Source: Streptomyces sp. NWU339 | GTDB lineage: Bacteria > Actinomycetota > Actinomycetes > Streptomycetales > Streptomycetaceae | Assembly (NCBI RefSeq): GCF_003143855.1 | Contig: NZ_QFRK01000040.1 | Span: forward strand, 1 to 64,000 | Direction: 5' to 3' | DNA: 64,000 nt | Shown: piece after piece, positions 40,509 to 48,301 of the stretch | Numbering within the stretch: the first letter of the stretch is position 1 | Layout: every line of letters starts with the position of its first letter | Notes under the pieces: generated by a model | The model's input: only the letters and a program-made list of their open reading frames with translations | The model's database searches: none | Told to the model about the DNA's origin: nothing | Made by a program: the position numbers and the translations under genes

Positions 40509-41633
40509 ATGGCTTACGAGGTCCTGGTAGCCCCGTTCCTGGACAAACACCTGCTTCTACGGCCAGGAGAGCAAAGCGGTGCCACGATTCCGGCACCTCT
40601 GTACGTGGAGCTGCGCGACACCGCGAGTTGCTCCGGAGACGTCCCGCAGTGGCTCGCTGACACGGTCCGGCAGTCGTGGGACCTCGACATCGCTGGACGG
40701 GCTATGGTCAGTACGGTCCTCGTCCGCGACGAGTCGCCCTACGGCTACTGCCGTGCTTCGTACGAGCTCAACCTCGGGTGTAACTTCGACTGCGCCCACT
40801 GCTACCTGGCGCAGAAGCGGTTCGAGGGCTTGGACTGGCAGGACCGCGAGAAGCTGCTGACCGCGATGCGGGACGCCGGTGTTGTCTGGCTCCAGATGAC
40901 GGGCGGCGAACCGATGATCGACCGCCTGTGGGCGGAGACCTATCGGTACGCCTACGACCTGGGCATGATGCTGTCGGTCAGCACGAACGCCTCGGTGATG
41001 TGGAAGCCGGAGAACATCGCACTGCTCACCGAGCGCCGCCCCTACCGGGTTACCGTCAGCGTGTATGGCGCCTCGGAGGAGTCCTTCGACGGGCTGACCA
41101 AGCGCCGGGGGTCCTTCCGTAAGTTCCAGCGTGGTGTCGAGGCCGCGCTCGCCGCGGGGCTCACGCTGTCCCTCAACCTGATCATCACGGAGAGCTGCGC
41201 CCACGAGGAGCAGCAGATGATCGGCATGGCTGAGCAGTGGGGCCTGCCGTATCACGTGTTCTCGAACATGTCCCCGACGATCTACGGCGGCGCCGAATCG
41301 CTGCCAGCCCAGTCGAAGGAGCACCTGCGCGAGCGTAAGCCGTTTGGCGGCTGCCACGCAGGACACACCTTCTTCCACTCCGATCCGCACGGCCGCATCT
41401 CGATCTGCAAGGTCGGCCGGGATGAGCAGATCGACCTCGTTGCCGAGGGCGTCGAAGGGCTCACCCGCCTTGGCCGGATCGCGGATCGCCTCATGCTTCG
41501 CACCGGTGGCTGCTCCGGCTGCGCCCTGTCCGGCTCCTGCCGGGTATGCAGGCCGCTCGCCAAGCTCTACCAGGAGGCGAAGGCACCACTCCAGATGTAC
41601 TGCCAACACGCACCGCAGGAGGTAACCGCATGA
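40509..41633 (+). CDS. Radical-SAM/SPASM peptide maturase
   Basis: A 374-residue enzyme starting at ATG 40509, 8 bases after GGAGG. The radical-SAM iron-sulfur motif C-x3-C-x2-C is CNFDCAHC (Cys91, Cys95, Cys98), followed by the GGEP motif in LQMTGGEPMID and the expected VSTNAS and VSVYGA segments. The C-terminal third (from Cys282, GCHAGHTFFHSDPHG, through CSGCALSGSCRVC to YCQ near 364) is a SPASM domain with further cluster ligands. Such enzymes install thioether, C-C or other cross-links in small precursor peptides. The next gene, a 51-residue Cys peptide, overlaps its stop (ATGA), the standard layout of a maturase and its substrate. Confidence 0.85.
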   Translation: MAYEVLVAPFLDKHLLLRPGEQSGATIPAPLYVELRDTASCSGDVPQWLADTVRQSWDLDIAGRAMVSTVLVRDESPYGYCRASYELNLGCNFDCAHCYLAQKRFEGLDWQDREKLLTAMRDAGVVWLQMTGGEPMIDRLWAETYRYAYDLGMMLSVSTNASVMWKPENIALLTERRPYRVTVSVYGASEESFDGLTKRRGSFRKFQRGVEAALAAGLTLSLNLIITESCAHEEQQMIGMAEQWGLPYHVFSNMSPTIYGGAESLPAQSKEHLRERKPFGGCHAGHTFFHSDPHGRISICKVGRDEQIDLVAEGVEGLTRLGRIADRLMLRTGGCSGCALSGSCRVCRPLAKLYQEAKAPLQMYCQHAPQEVTA

Positions 41634-41785
41634 CCGCCAGCATCATCGAACGGCCCACGAACGGGCCCGTTCCCGTCGAGATCGCTCCGCTGAAGGACAA
41701 CGCGATCATTCTCATCGGCGACCTGGAGACGATCGTCGAGAGCGAGAAGTGCTCCTGCAACGCCGGTGACGACAACCCCTACTAG
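41630..41785 (+). CDS. Candidate RiPP precursor peptide
   Basis: A 51-residue peptide starting at ATG 41630 with a strong CAGGAGG site, overlapping the radical-SAM stop by 4 bases. The first 40 residues look like a leader (MTASIIERPTNGPVPVEIAP, then LKDNAIILIGDLETIVESEK) with no Cys, and the C-terminal eleven residues CSCNAGDDNPY are Cys/Asn/Asp-rich, as expected of a core. The only two cysteines are adjacent to small and acidic residues, suitable as thioether donors to alpha or beta carbons. A strong terminator follows, so it is the last gene of the two-gene unit. No known family was recognised. Confidence 0.7.
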   Translation: MTASIIERPTNGPVPVEIAPLKDNAIILIGDLETIVESEKCSCNAGDDNPY

Positions 41786-41825
41786 GCAGGCCCGCCGCGT
41801 AGGCCATGCGGCACTGCCCAGTAGT

Positions 41826-41858
41826 CCCGGGGGTCCGCCGCTTCGGCGGGCCCCCGGC
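41826..41858. terminator. Strong terminator after the precursor gene
   Basis: CCGGGGG-T-CCGCCG pairs with CGGCGG-G-CCCCCGG around a 3-base loop. It lies between the peptide gene and the convergent GNAT gene. Confidence 0.8.
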
Positions 41859-41862
41859 CCAC

Positions 41863-42357
41863 TCAGTTTCCGAGGGGATCCGGGCGGAGTTCCGCGGGCC
41901 GTTGAAGGGCATAGAGCGGACGTCCCTGGAACGCGCGCTCGCGTACCAGGGCAAAGCCCTGTTCCTGGTAGTACGCCGCCAGGCGGGGTTCTGTAGTGAC
42001 GCGCCTGACCCACCGTGCCCCCTGTCGGGCTGCATGGTCGACCGTCCACGACGCGATACGCGCGCCGAGCCGCTGTCCGGCTCGTGTGGAGTCGGTGACT
42101 GTGGAGACCAGCAGGAGACTCGGCTCCTGGCGCTCGGCTTCGGTCCAGGCCGCAGTGCCGAGCCGGTCAACGAGGATCGTGACACCGCATAGGCGGTCAC
42201 CGTCGAGGAGACACCACATGGGGGCACGGCCGGCCTTGGCGGCGATCTCCTCGGCATCTTGAGGCCACGGGGCATGACCACGGGCGGCCATCCATGCGAA
42301 CCGGTCGGCAACCAGGCGCTCGATGGCGTCGCGGTCGTTCTCAGTAGCGGGACGCAT
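41863..42357 (-). CDS. GNAT-family N-acetyltransferase
   Basis: A 164-residue protein; ATG 42357 is the first Met of the conserved fold (MRPATENDRDAIERLVADRF) and the longer upstream frame lacks a ribosome site. It shows motif A of the GNAT fold with STVTDSTRAGQRLGARIASW (RxxGxG-like acetyl-CoA loop) and the C-terminal YYQEQGFALVRE. It transfers acetyl from acetyl-CoA to an amine; substrate unknown. Because it converges on the precursor gene and is divergent from the APH-like kinase, it could acetylate or give self-protection from the mature peptide. The tailoring role is inference. Confidence 0.8.
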   Translation of the reverse strand: MRPATENDRDAIERLVADRFAWMAARGHAPWPQDAEEIAAKAGRAPMWCLLDGDRLCGVTILVDRLGTAAWTEAERQEPSLLLVSTVTDSTRAGQRLGARIASWTVDHAARQGARWVRRVTTEPRLAAYYQEQGFALVRERAFQGRPLYALQRPAELRPDPLGN

Positions 42358-42429
42358 GCAGTACAAGGAAACGCTCCAGGCTCGTGCGACACAGCAGAGC
42401 CTACGGAGCCCGAAAGGCAGGAACGAGAC

Positions 42430-43245
42430 ATGGGCACTCTCACTTTGGCGAACATGCCGCTCCCGGTACGCGACGCTGTGGCGCGACGTACGGGCCTGGT
42501 GCTTGCGATGCGCCCCACCACCACAGGGCACAACAGCCCCTTGTCCGTACGCCTCGACACCGTAGCCGGGACCCTGTTCGTCAAGGGCTTGCCGGACGCC
42601 TCACCCGGGCGGGTCGCGACACAGCGCCGGGAGTTCCGAATCAGTCGCCACCTGCAAGGCCTGGGCCCTCGAGCGCGCTGGCAGATCCGTACGGACGGCT
42701 GGCACCTCGTCGCCTTCGACCACATCGACAACGCCCGGCACGCCGACTACTGGCCCGGTTCCGCGGACCTGACCGCCGTCGTCGGGCTGCTCCGGGCGGT
42801 TACCCGGCTCCGCGTCCCCGAGGACGTCGAGCTGCGCCGCGCGGAGCAGCGCCTGGCCGCCTACGGCACCGCAGCGCAGCTACGGCACGTAGCCGGCGAC
42901 GCGCTGCTCCACACGGACCTGAATCCGGGGAACGTCCTCGTCACGGAGGACGGGACGGCTCGCCTTGTCGACTGGGGATGGGCCACCCTCGGCGCTCCGT
43001 GGCTCGACGCTGCTGCCTGGGGTATCTGGCTCGTGGCCTTCGGCCACACTCCCGCCGCCGCCCACGCCTGGGCGGCGAGGGTGCCCGCCTACCAGGCCGC
43101 TGCTCCTGCGGCACGCCACGCGTACGCCGTCATGGCCGCGGCCATGTGGGAGGACATCGTCGAGACGAGCGATGTGTCGTGGGCGCTCCACCTGCGGGAT
43201 GCGGCAGCTGCGTGGGCTGCGGCGACTGCAAGCGAGAGCAACTAG
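42430..43245 (+). CDS. APH-like phosphotransferase
   Basis: A 271-residue kinase-fold protein from ATG 42430 after CAGGAA. The catalytic loop HTDLNPGNVLV (Asp in the H-x-D-x4-N motif) and the Mg-binding LVDWGWAT (Asp-x-Gly equivalent) are intact; the N-terminal lobe has SVRLDTVAGTLFVKG with the Lys of the ATP site. The family includes aminoglycoside and macrolide phosphotransferases, and homoserine and choline kinases. In RiPP clusters, related kinases phosphorylate the peptide or confer immunity. Start region divergent from the GNAT gene with 72 bases between starts. Confidence 0.75.
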   Translation: MGTLTLANMPLPVRDAVARRTGLVLAMRPTTTGHNSPLSVRLDTVAGTLFVKGLPDASPGRVATQRREFRISRHLQGLGPRARWQIRTDGWHLVAFDHIDNARHADYWPGSADLTAVVGLLRAVTRLRVPEDVELRRAEQRLAAYGTAAQLRHVAGDALLHTDLNPGNVLVTEDGTARLVDWGWATLGAPWLDAAAWGIWLVAFGHTPAAAHAWAARVPAYQAAAPAARHAYAVMAAAMWEDIVETSDVSWALHLRDAAAAWAAATASESN

Positions 43246-43319
43246 GTGGTAGTCGGCCACCGGGGAGGGAGGGCTTCACCGAGGGCGAGGAGCAGGACGG
43301 GACACGGCCGGTTCTCCGG

Positions 43320-43628
43320 CTACAGCGACGGGGCGGTCCGCCGGTTCGCCGTGCGGTGAAGCGCGTGCAGACGGCCCAGGCGGCGGGAGTTTTTCACTGC
43401 CCCGGACGCGTCGAGGTCGAGGACGCGTCGAAGGTCGGCGGTCACGACGCGGTATGAGCGCCCAGTCCTGATGACCTCGCACGGGAACTTGTCTGTGCGG
43501 ACGAGCTGGTAGGCCAGGGTCCGGCCGATGCCGAGGGCGCGGGCCGCGGTCTCGACGTCGGTGGTCGGCGGGAGGGCGAACAGGTCGGCCGTCGTGAGGG
43601 CCTGAGCGTCGGTGGCGTGTTGCGTCAC
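43320..43628 (-). CDS. Excisionase-like helix-turn-helix protein
   Basis: A 102-residue protein read toward the APH gene, GTG 43628 with GGGAG upstream. Residues about 25-60 form a helix-turn-helix of the MerR/excisionase type (ETAARALGIGRTLAYQLVR), with a wing region TGRSYRVVTADLRRV. Proteins of this kind next to actinophage integrases control the direction of recombination by bending DNA. It is divergent from the integrase, and the 210-base gap holds direct repeats. Could also be a simple repressor. Confidence 0.65.
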   Translation of the reverse strand: MTQHATDAQALTTADLFALPPTTDVETAARALGIGRTLAYQLVRTDKFPCEVIRTGRSYRVVTADLRRVLDLDASGAVKNSRRLGRLHALHRTANRRTAPSL

Positions 43629-43647
43629 TGCGTTCTCCCGTTCATTT

Positions 43648-43687
43648 ACTGCGCGCTACTGCGCGCACTGCGCATCTAGGTGCGCAC
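43648..43687. repeat. Direct repeats in the excisionase-integrase intergenic region
   Basis: ACTGCGCGC at 43648-43656 and 43658-43666, ACTGCGCAT at 43667-43675, then TGCGCA again at 43681-43686. Tandem sites with about 10-base period are typical of cooperative binding by excisionase or a repressor. They sit on the excisionase promoter side. Confidence 0.6.
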
Positions 43688-43838
43688 GGTACGGCATTAG
43701 TTGTCACTGCACAACACGGCCGTTACGGTCAGCTATCCGGTGAGGCTGCGCGGCGGATTCCGCTCGCACGCCTGCCTGTGTGGACGCACTCGGTCCGGCA
43801 GCAGCAGCAGTCGCCGCCGGGCCGGCAGAGGAGGGGAC

Positions 43839-45464
43839 ATGGCCGGGGCGCGACGAGCCGGCGGAATAACGAAGCGGTGCGAGTGCCGGGGGGAGGACGG
43901 CGTCCGACTCGGGCAGAAGTGCCCGCAGTTGAAGAAACGCAACCACGGCGCCTACCAGCTCCGGCAGGAGCTCCCGCCCGCCGAGGACGGGACGCGGCGG
44001 ACGTTCCGGCGTACCGGGTACGCGATGGTGGGTGACGCGCAGTCGGACATGGACAAGCTCCGCGCCGTCCTGGACCTCGTCGGCGACGACGAGCACTACG
44101 GCCACCAGGTGAGTGACCTGCTGGCGAAGGTGATGCGGGAGCGTGCCGAGATCCCCGACGCGGCCGAGGTGAAGCGGCGGCTCGTGGGCGGCGTCGCGCT
44201 CGACAGTGACATGACGGTCGGGGAGTGGCTGGATGCGTGGGTCGAGGCGAAGAAGACGAAGCGGCGCACGACGAGCGGGTACGCGTCCCACATCCGCGTG
44301 CACCTGCGGCCGGGCCTGGGGCGCTACCGGCTCGACCGGCTGAACATCGGGCACGTGCAGGCATTCTTCGACGGGATCGACGAGCAGAACGAGGTGATCC
44401 GGGCAGAGAACCAGCAGCGCCGCGAGCAGGAAGCCCGCTGTAAGTGGGGGAAGCCCGGCAAGCCGCCGGCCGACGTCTCGGCGCGCCTGGCCGTCGAGCG
44501 GGAGAAGCTCAAGGCGATGCCGCCGTATCGGCACATCACGGGGCCGGCGACGAAGCAGAGGATCCGGGCGACGCTCCGGGCCGCGCTGAATTCCGCGATC
44601 CGTAAGCAGCTGATCACGTTCAACGCTGCCGAGTGGGTCGAGCTGGAATCAGGCAAACGGCCGAAGGCGAAGCTGTGGACCGCGCAGCACGTCGAACGCT
44701 GGGAGCGGACCGGTGAGAAGCCGAGCCCGGTCATGGTGTGGACGCCCGCCCAGCTCGGCGAGTTCCTCGACGAGGCCGAGTCGTCGCGCCTGTACGCCTT
44801 CTTTCACCTGATCGCGTTCCGAGGCCTGCGCCGCGGTGAGGGCGTCGGGCAGGAGTGGTCGTACATCGACCTGGACGCCGGGCTCATCACGCCGTCGAAG
44901 AACCTTGTGGTCGACAACTGGGAGGTCTTCGAGGACGACCCGAAGACGGAGGAGTCTCAGTCGACGATCGCGCTCGACTCGCTGAATGTCGCCGTTCTGC
45001 GTGAGCACCGGAAGCGGCAGCTCGCCGAGCGGGACGAGTGGAACCGGCACGCGGCCGCCGAGCGCGCGAAGGGCAAGGACGTCGCGGACTGGGTGGACAC
45101 AGGGAAGGTGTTCACCGAGGTTGACGGCTCGTGGCTGCACCCGGAGCAGGTCAGCGACGAGTTCCGCCGGATCTCCAAGCGGGCCGGGCTGCCGCCGATC
45201 AACCTCCGGGACCTGCGCCACCTCGCGGCGACGCTCGTGCACGCAGGCGGCGGCGACATCCACGCGGTGAAGAAGGTGCTCCGGCATACGACCATTCAGC
45301 TCACCTCGGACACCTATACGGAGCTACTTGAGGACGTCGACCGGGGCATCGCGGAGAGAGCCGCGAGCCTGGTCCCGCGGGCCCGGCGCAGCCCGGAGAA
45401 CGTCCCCACCGAGCCGGTCGAGGACGCCCAGGAGAGGGAAGACGACGCCGACGAAGCTGCGTAG
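43839..45464 (+). CDS. int: Tyrosine integrase
   Basis: A 541-residue site-specific recombinase. ATG 43839 is preceded by GAGGAGGGG, unlike an earlier in-frame start at 43701. An N-terminal Cys-containing AP2/SAM-like arm domain (KRCECRGEDG) is followed by a core-binding region. The catalytic Arg lies in FRGLRRGE (about residue 330), the second box is NLRDLRHLAATLVH (Arg460, with Arg457 where His is common in the first position), and the nucleophile is Tyr493 in SDTYTEL. It would integrate and excise the prophage at a tRNA gene. The stop lies 229 bases before the tRNA remnant. Confidence 0.85.
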   Translation: MAGARRAGGITKRCECRGEDGVRLGQKCPQLKKRNHGAYQLRQELPPAEDGTRRTFRRTGYAMVGDAQSDMDKLRAVLDLVGDDEHYGHQVSDLLAKVMRERAEIPDAAEVKRRLVGGVALDSDMTVGEWLDAWVEAKKTKRRTTSGYASHIRVHLRPGLGRYRLDRLNIGHVQAFFDGIDEQNEVIRAENQQRREQEARCKWGKPGKPPADVSARLAVEREKLKAMPPYRHITGPATKQRIRATLRAALNSAIRKQLITFNAAEWVELESGKRPKAKLWTAQHVERWERTGEKPSPVMVWTPAQLGEFLDEAESSRLYAFFHLIAFRGLRRGEGVGQEWSYIDLDAGLITPSKNLVVDNWEVFEDDPKTEESQSTIALDSLNVAVLREHRKRQLAERDEWNRHAAAERAKGKDVADWVDTGKVFTEVDGSWLHPEQVSDEFRRISKRAGLPPINLRDLRHLAATLVHAGGGDIHAVKKVLRHTTIQLTSDTYTELLEDVDRGIAERAASLVPRARRSPENVPTEPVEDAQEREDDADEAA

Positions 45465-45487
45465 GCTCGTTGGGTGAGCGCACGTTG

Positions 45488-45518
45488 AGGCCCCTATCAC
45501 CGCAGGTGAGGGGGGCCT
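45488..45518. terminator. Terminator after the integrase
   Basis: AGGCCCC-TATCACC pairs with GGTGAGG-GGGGCCT around GCA, followed by TCT. Confidence 0.75.
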
Positions 45519-45567
45519 TCTGCTCGCCCGATGCTCGCCCGAACGCCCCGTAACGCGCCGACATTCC

Positions 45568-45674
45568 GCGTCACGAGGCATCATGAGCGGGGCGCGGCGG
45601 GGGTGCCGATAGGGCCGCTGACCTGCACTGTTCGGCAGTGTGCGGCACCGGGCGTCATTAGGCGTCACGAGCGG
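45568..45674. repeat. Possible arm-type integrase sites
   Basis: A 23-base sequence at 45568-45590 and another at 45652-45674 match at 19 positions (GCGTCA-N2-AGGC-N-TCA-N-GAGCGG). Each holds two copies of a GCGTCA-like unit. They lie between the integrase and the attachment core, where arm sites are expected. Confidence 0.55.
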
Positions 45675-45692
45675 CGGTGGCCCGACGGCAGT

Positions 45693-45737
45693 CTCATAAT
45701 CCGTCGGCCGTGGGTTCGAGTCCCACCCGCCCCACCA
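45693..45737 (+). other. attR: displaced tRNA 3' half (CAT anticodon)
   Basis: CTCATAA (anticodon loop), TCCGT, variable CGGCC, T-arm GTGGG-TTCGAGT-CCCAC, acceptor CCGCCCC, then A-CCA are complete from position 45693 onward. The 5' side has no matching acceptor GGGGCGG and its stem nucleotides do not pair with TCCGT. The intact tRNA therefore lies at the other prophage end, outside the window. CCGACGG/CCGTCGG flanks suggest the crossover region at the anticodon loop. Confidence 0.75.
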
Positions 45738-45739
45738 AA

Positions 45740-45756
45740 GCAGGCCCTTGGCTTGC
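45740..45756. terminator. Short hairpin after the tRNA half
   Basis: GCAGGCC and GGCTTGC pair with one G-T around CTT, immediately downstream of the CCA end. Confidence 0.45.
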
Positions 45757-46375
45757 GGAAACGTTCCTTTCGAGGTGGCGGAGCGTCACCTCCACTCAGT
45801 CCTTGCATCGGCTGATGCCCGTTTGACCTGTACGGACGCGGTAGAGGCACAGCTGGTGCGAGCCGCGGCGGGCCGAACGTATCGCGCAAGAGCCGCAGTG
45901 CGAGGGCACTGCGAGGACATCGGTATGGGGAAGGGACCGAGAGGGGCTGCTCTCCGCCCCTTCGCTGCGTCACGCTGTCGCGATCGCGGTCCCCGGGACA
46001 GCACGTCGGTGCTGGAGCTCCACCGCAGTGCCCCGCACTCGCACTCCGGCAGGCCGAGTTCCTCGCTTCGGTGGATGTCAGGCGGGGGTGGGCGCCGGCG
46101 ATGTCGCCGTCACCGTTCCCGTCGGCGAAGCGCGGATACGGACCTGGCGGATGACGGTGCTGCGCGACCGGTGAAGCCCGCGCGCCGGTGGCGGTGCCGG
46201 TCCGCTCCCTGGAAGCGCTGCGGATGTTCGACCTGCCCTACGGCCCTCATCGGTGCGCGGAAGAGCCGGTGACACGGCGTGGGAGTGCAGGGGAGGCGGG
46301 TGGCTCCTCGCTGGGTGACCATGGGACGCGGACGGTGGCGACAGCGGTGGTGGGAGGTGGGGAGAAGGGCGAGCG
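45757..46375. other. Host intergenic region, no gene supported
   Basis: About 620 bases of GC-rich sequence. Open frames on both strands have no ribosome site, no domain pattern and no codon-position bias that I can support. The last 60 bases hold GGGAGAAGGGCGAGC, the ribosome region of the antiporter. No repeat or RNA gene was found. Confidence 0.5.
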
Positions 46376-48178
46376 GTGACGACTGACGAGATCCTCTTCG
46401 GCGTGGGCCTGACGTTCGTACTCGCGGTCGGCTCCCAGGTGGTTGCCGCACGTGTGCGGGTTCCGGCGCTGATCATCCTGCTCCCGGCGGGTTTCGTCGC
46501 GGGCGCCCTGACCGACGACATCCACCCCGACCGGCTGCTGGGTGCGGCCTTCGAGCCTCTGGTGTCGCTTGCCGTGGCGGTGATCCTGTACGAGGCCGGG
46601 CTCGGGCTCGACCCGCGCAAGCTCCGGGGGCGAACGCGCCGCACCGTGGTCAGGCTGATCGTGGCCGGCGTGATCCTGTCAGGGGTGACCGTCGCGCTGC
46701 TCGCCGGGCCGTTGCTGGGGATGTCCGCCGACGCGGCGGTGATGCTCGGGGCGATCCTCGTGGTCTCCGGGCCGACGGTCGTCGGGCCGCTGCTCGCCTT
46801 CGTCCGGCCGACCGACCGGCTCCAGCGGATCCTCGCCTGGGAGGGCTCCCTGGTGGACCCGGTGGGGGCCATTCTGGGGGCCCTCGTCTTCGCCGCCGTC
46901 CTGGAGCACAGCCACAACAGGCACTTCGGCAGTGGGGCGGTGCACTTCGCGGTCAGCGTCGGGGTCGGTCTGGCGGGAGCCGTGGTGGGCACGGCGCTGC
47001 TGTGGCTGCTGCTGGTCGAGCTCCGGCCCGGTGAGGTGCTCGCCGCCACCGGACAGCTGGCCACGGTGATCGCGGTGGCCGCGGCCTGCGACATGGCCCG
47101 TGACGACACCGGGCTCATCGCCGCCATCCTCATGGGCCTCGCGGTGACCTACCTGCCCGGCTTCGACCTGCCCGAGCGCCGTCCCTTCCTCGAGACGCTG
47201 GTCCAGCTGGTCATCGGGTTGCTGTTCGTCTCCATCTCCTCCACGGTCACCCCGGACTCCCTGAGCGGTGTGGTCCTTCCGACACTCGGCATCGTCGCGG
47301 TCCTCGTCCTGCTCACGCGTCCGCTCGCGGTGTGGTCGGCCACGCTCGGCACGGGCCTCACACGCGGCGAGCGCGGCTTCCTCGCGTGGATGGCCCCGCG
47401 CGGCATCGTGGCCGCGGCCAACGCGTCGACCTTCTCCGTCGGTCTCGTCGCGGCTGGTGTCGACGGGGCTTCGAAGATCCTTCCGGCCGCGTTCTTGGTG
47501 ATCGCCGCGACCGTGACGCTCTACGGCCTGACTGCGGCACCCGTGGCCCGGCGCCTGGGTGTCACCCGCTCCACCCGCGCCCGGCCCCTGCTGGTCGGCG
47601 GTGATCCGTGGGCGGTCGATCTCGGGCGCGCACTGCGCTCGGCGGGACTGGAGGTGCTGATGTGGGCGAGCTCCGAGGAACAGCGCGGGCGTATCCGGGA
47701 AGCAGGACTGGAACTGGCCCCCGGAGAGCTGCTGGCAGCGGCCACCGGACGCGGCGCCCGGCTCGAGGGCATCACCTCGGTGCTGCTCCTCACGGACGAA
47801 GACGATTTCAACGCCTTGGCGGCAACGGTGCTGCGCCGCGGCGGAGAGGTTCCGGTCTACCGCCTCGGACCGCGCAGTCGCGAGTACGGAGTCGTCGCCC
47901 CTTATGGCAGTGGTGAGACCCTGCTCGCTCCGGAACTCACCCGTCTCGCCGTCTCCCAGCGGTACGCACGGGGGGCCCGTATCGTGGCGCGGCCTTTCGA
48001 CGGCACGGTCCCGCACCAGCACGACATGCTGCTCCTGGTGCGTCCCGGGGGCCGACTGGTGCCCGCCGACGACGGTGGCACACCCACACCGCAGCCCGGT
48101 GACGTCGCAATCATGATCGGATTCGTACCGGATCACCCCGCTACCCCTCAGGAGCCTCCCGGACCCGTCTCCGGATGA
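46376..48178 (+). CDS. CPA-type cation/proton antiporter with TrkA-like C-terminus
   Basis: A 600-residue membrane protein from GTG 46376. Residues about 1-395 are a CPA1/NhaP-like Na+/H+ exchanger domain of some 12 hydrophobic helices (VPALIILLPAGFVAGALT, then the VSGPTVVGPLL and WEGSLVDPVGAI motifs typical of the ion-binding unwound helices). Residues about 400-560 form a cytoplasmic regulatory domain with a RARPLLVGGDPWAVDLGRAL start, similar to TrkA-N/KefC-type nucleotide-binding gates. It exchanges Na+ or K+ for protons. It is the first host gene right of the prophage and is followed by a GH15 gene with 123 bases between. Confidence 0.8.
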   Translation: MTTDEILFGVGLTFVLAVGSQVVAARVRVPALIILLPAGFVAGALTDDIHPDRLLGAAFEPLVSLAVAVILYEAGLGLDPRKLRGRTRRTVVRLIVAGVILSGVTVALLAGPLLGMSADAAVMLGAILVVSGPTVVGPLLAFVRPTDRLQRILAWEGSLVDPVGAILGALVFAAVLEHSHNRHFGSGAVHFAVSVGVGLAGAVVGTALLWLLLVELRPGEVLAATGQLATVIAVAAACDMARDDTGLIAAILMGLAVTYLPGFDLPERRPFLETLVQLVIGLLFVSISSTVTPDSLSGVVLPTLGIVAVLVLLTRPLAVWSATLGTGLTRGERGFLAWMAPRGIVAAANASTFSVGLVAAGVDGASKILPAAFLVIAATVTLYGLTAAPVARRLGVTRSTRARPLLVGGDPWAVDLGRALRSAGLEVLMWASSEEQRGRIREAGLELAPGELLAAATGRGARLEGITSVLLLTDEDDFNALAATVLRRGGEVPVYRLGPRSREYGVVAPYGSGETLLAPELTRLAVSQRYARGARIVARPFDGTVPHQHDMLLLVRPGGRLVPADDGGTPTPQPGDVAIMIGFVPDHPATPQEPPGPVSG

Positions 48179-48301
48179 GGCGAGTGCAGGCCGCCGCGGC
48201 CGGGCTGTGGGCGGGCGGGCGCCGACCGCTTCGGCGTGACAGGCGCGACCGGAGTGCCGGATAGTGGACGCGGGGGCGTCTTCCGAGACCTCGGAGCAGC
48301 C

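Larger units (their letters stand above)
2196..45737. mobile_element. Siphovirus-type prophage, right end defined, left end not seen
   Basis: A continuous plus-strand head-tail-lysis gene order (portal, MuF fusion, capsid, tail, tape measure, fibres, endolysin, holins) is followed by a cargo and control region, an excisionase-like gene, a tyrosine integrase and a displaced tRNA 3' half (attR at 45693-45737). The left limit is uncertain: no terminase, no attL and no intact tRNA occur before the portal. The left coordinate given is only where phage-like small genes begin. The element may extend beyond the left edge of the window, or the left end may have been deleted, possibly in connection with the IS630 copy. 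Confidence 0.65.

Noticed and set aside
40226..40660. 144-codon plus frame before the radical-SAM gene
   Set aside because: It is in a different frame from the maturase, overlaps its start and has no conserved pattern.
45693..45737. A complete tRNA gene at this position
   Set aside because: Only the 3' half pairs; the 5' acceptor and anticodon stem do not match, so it is an attachment remnant.
45748..46272. 174-codon frame right of attR
   Set aside because: Arg/Ser-rich composition after the first 40 codons, no ribosome site, no domain.
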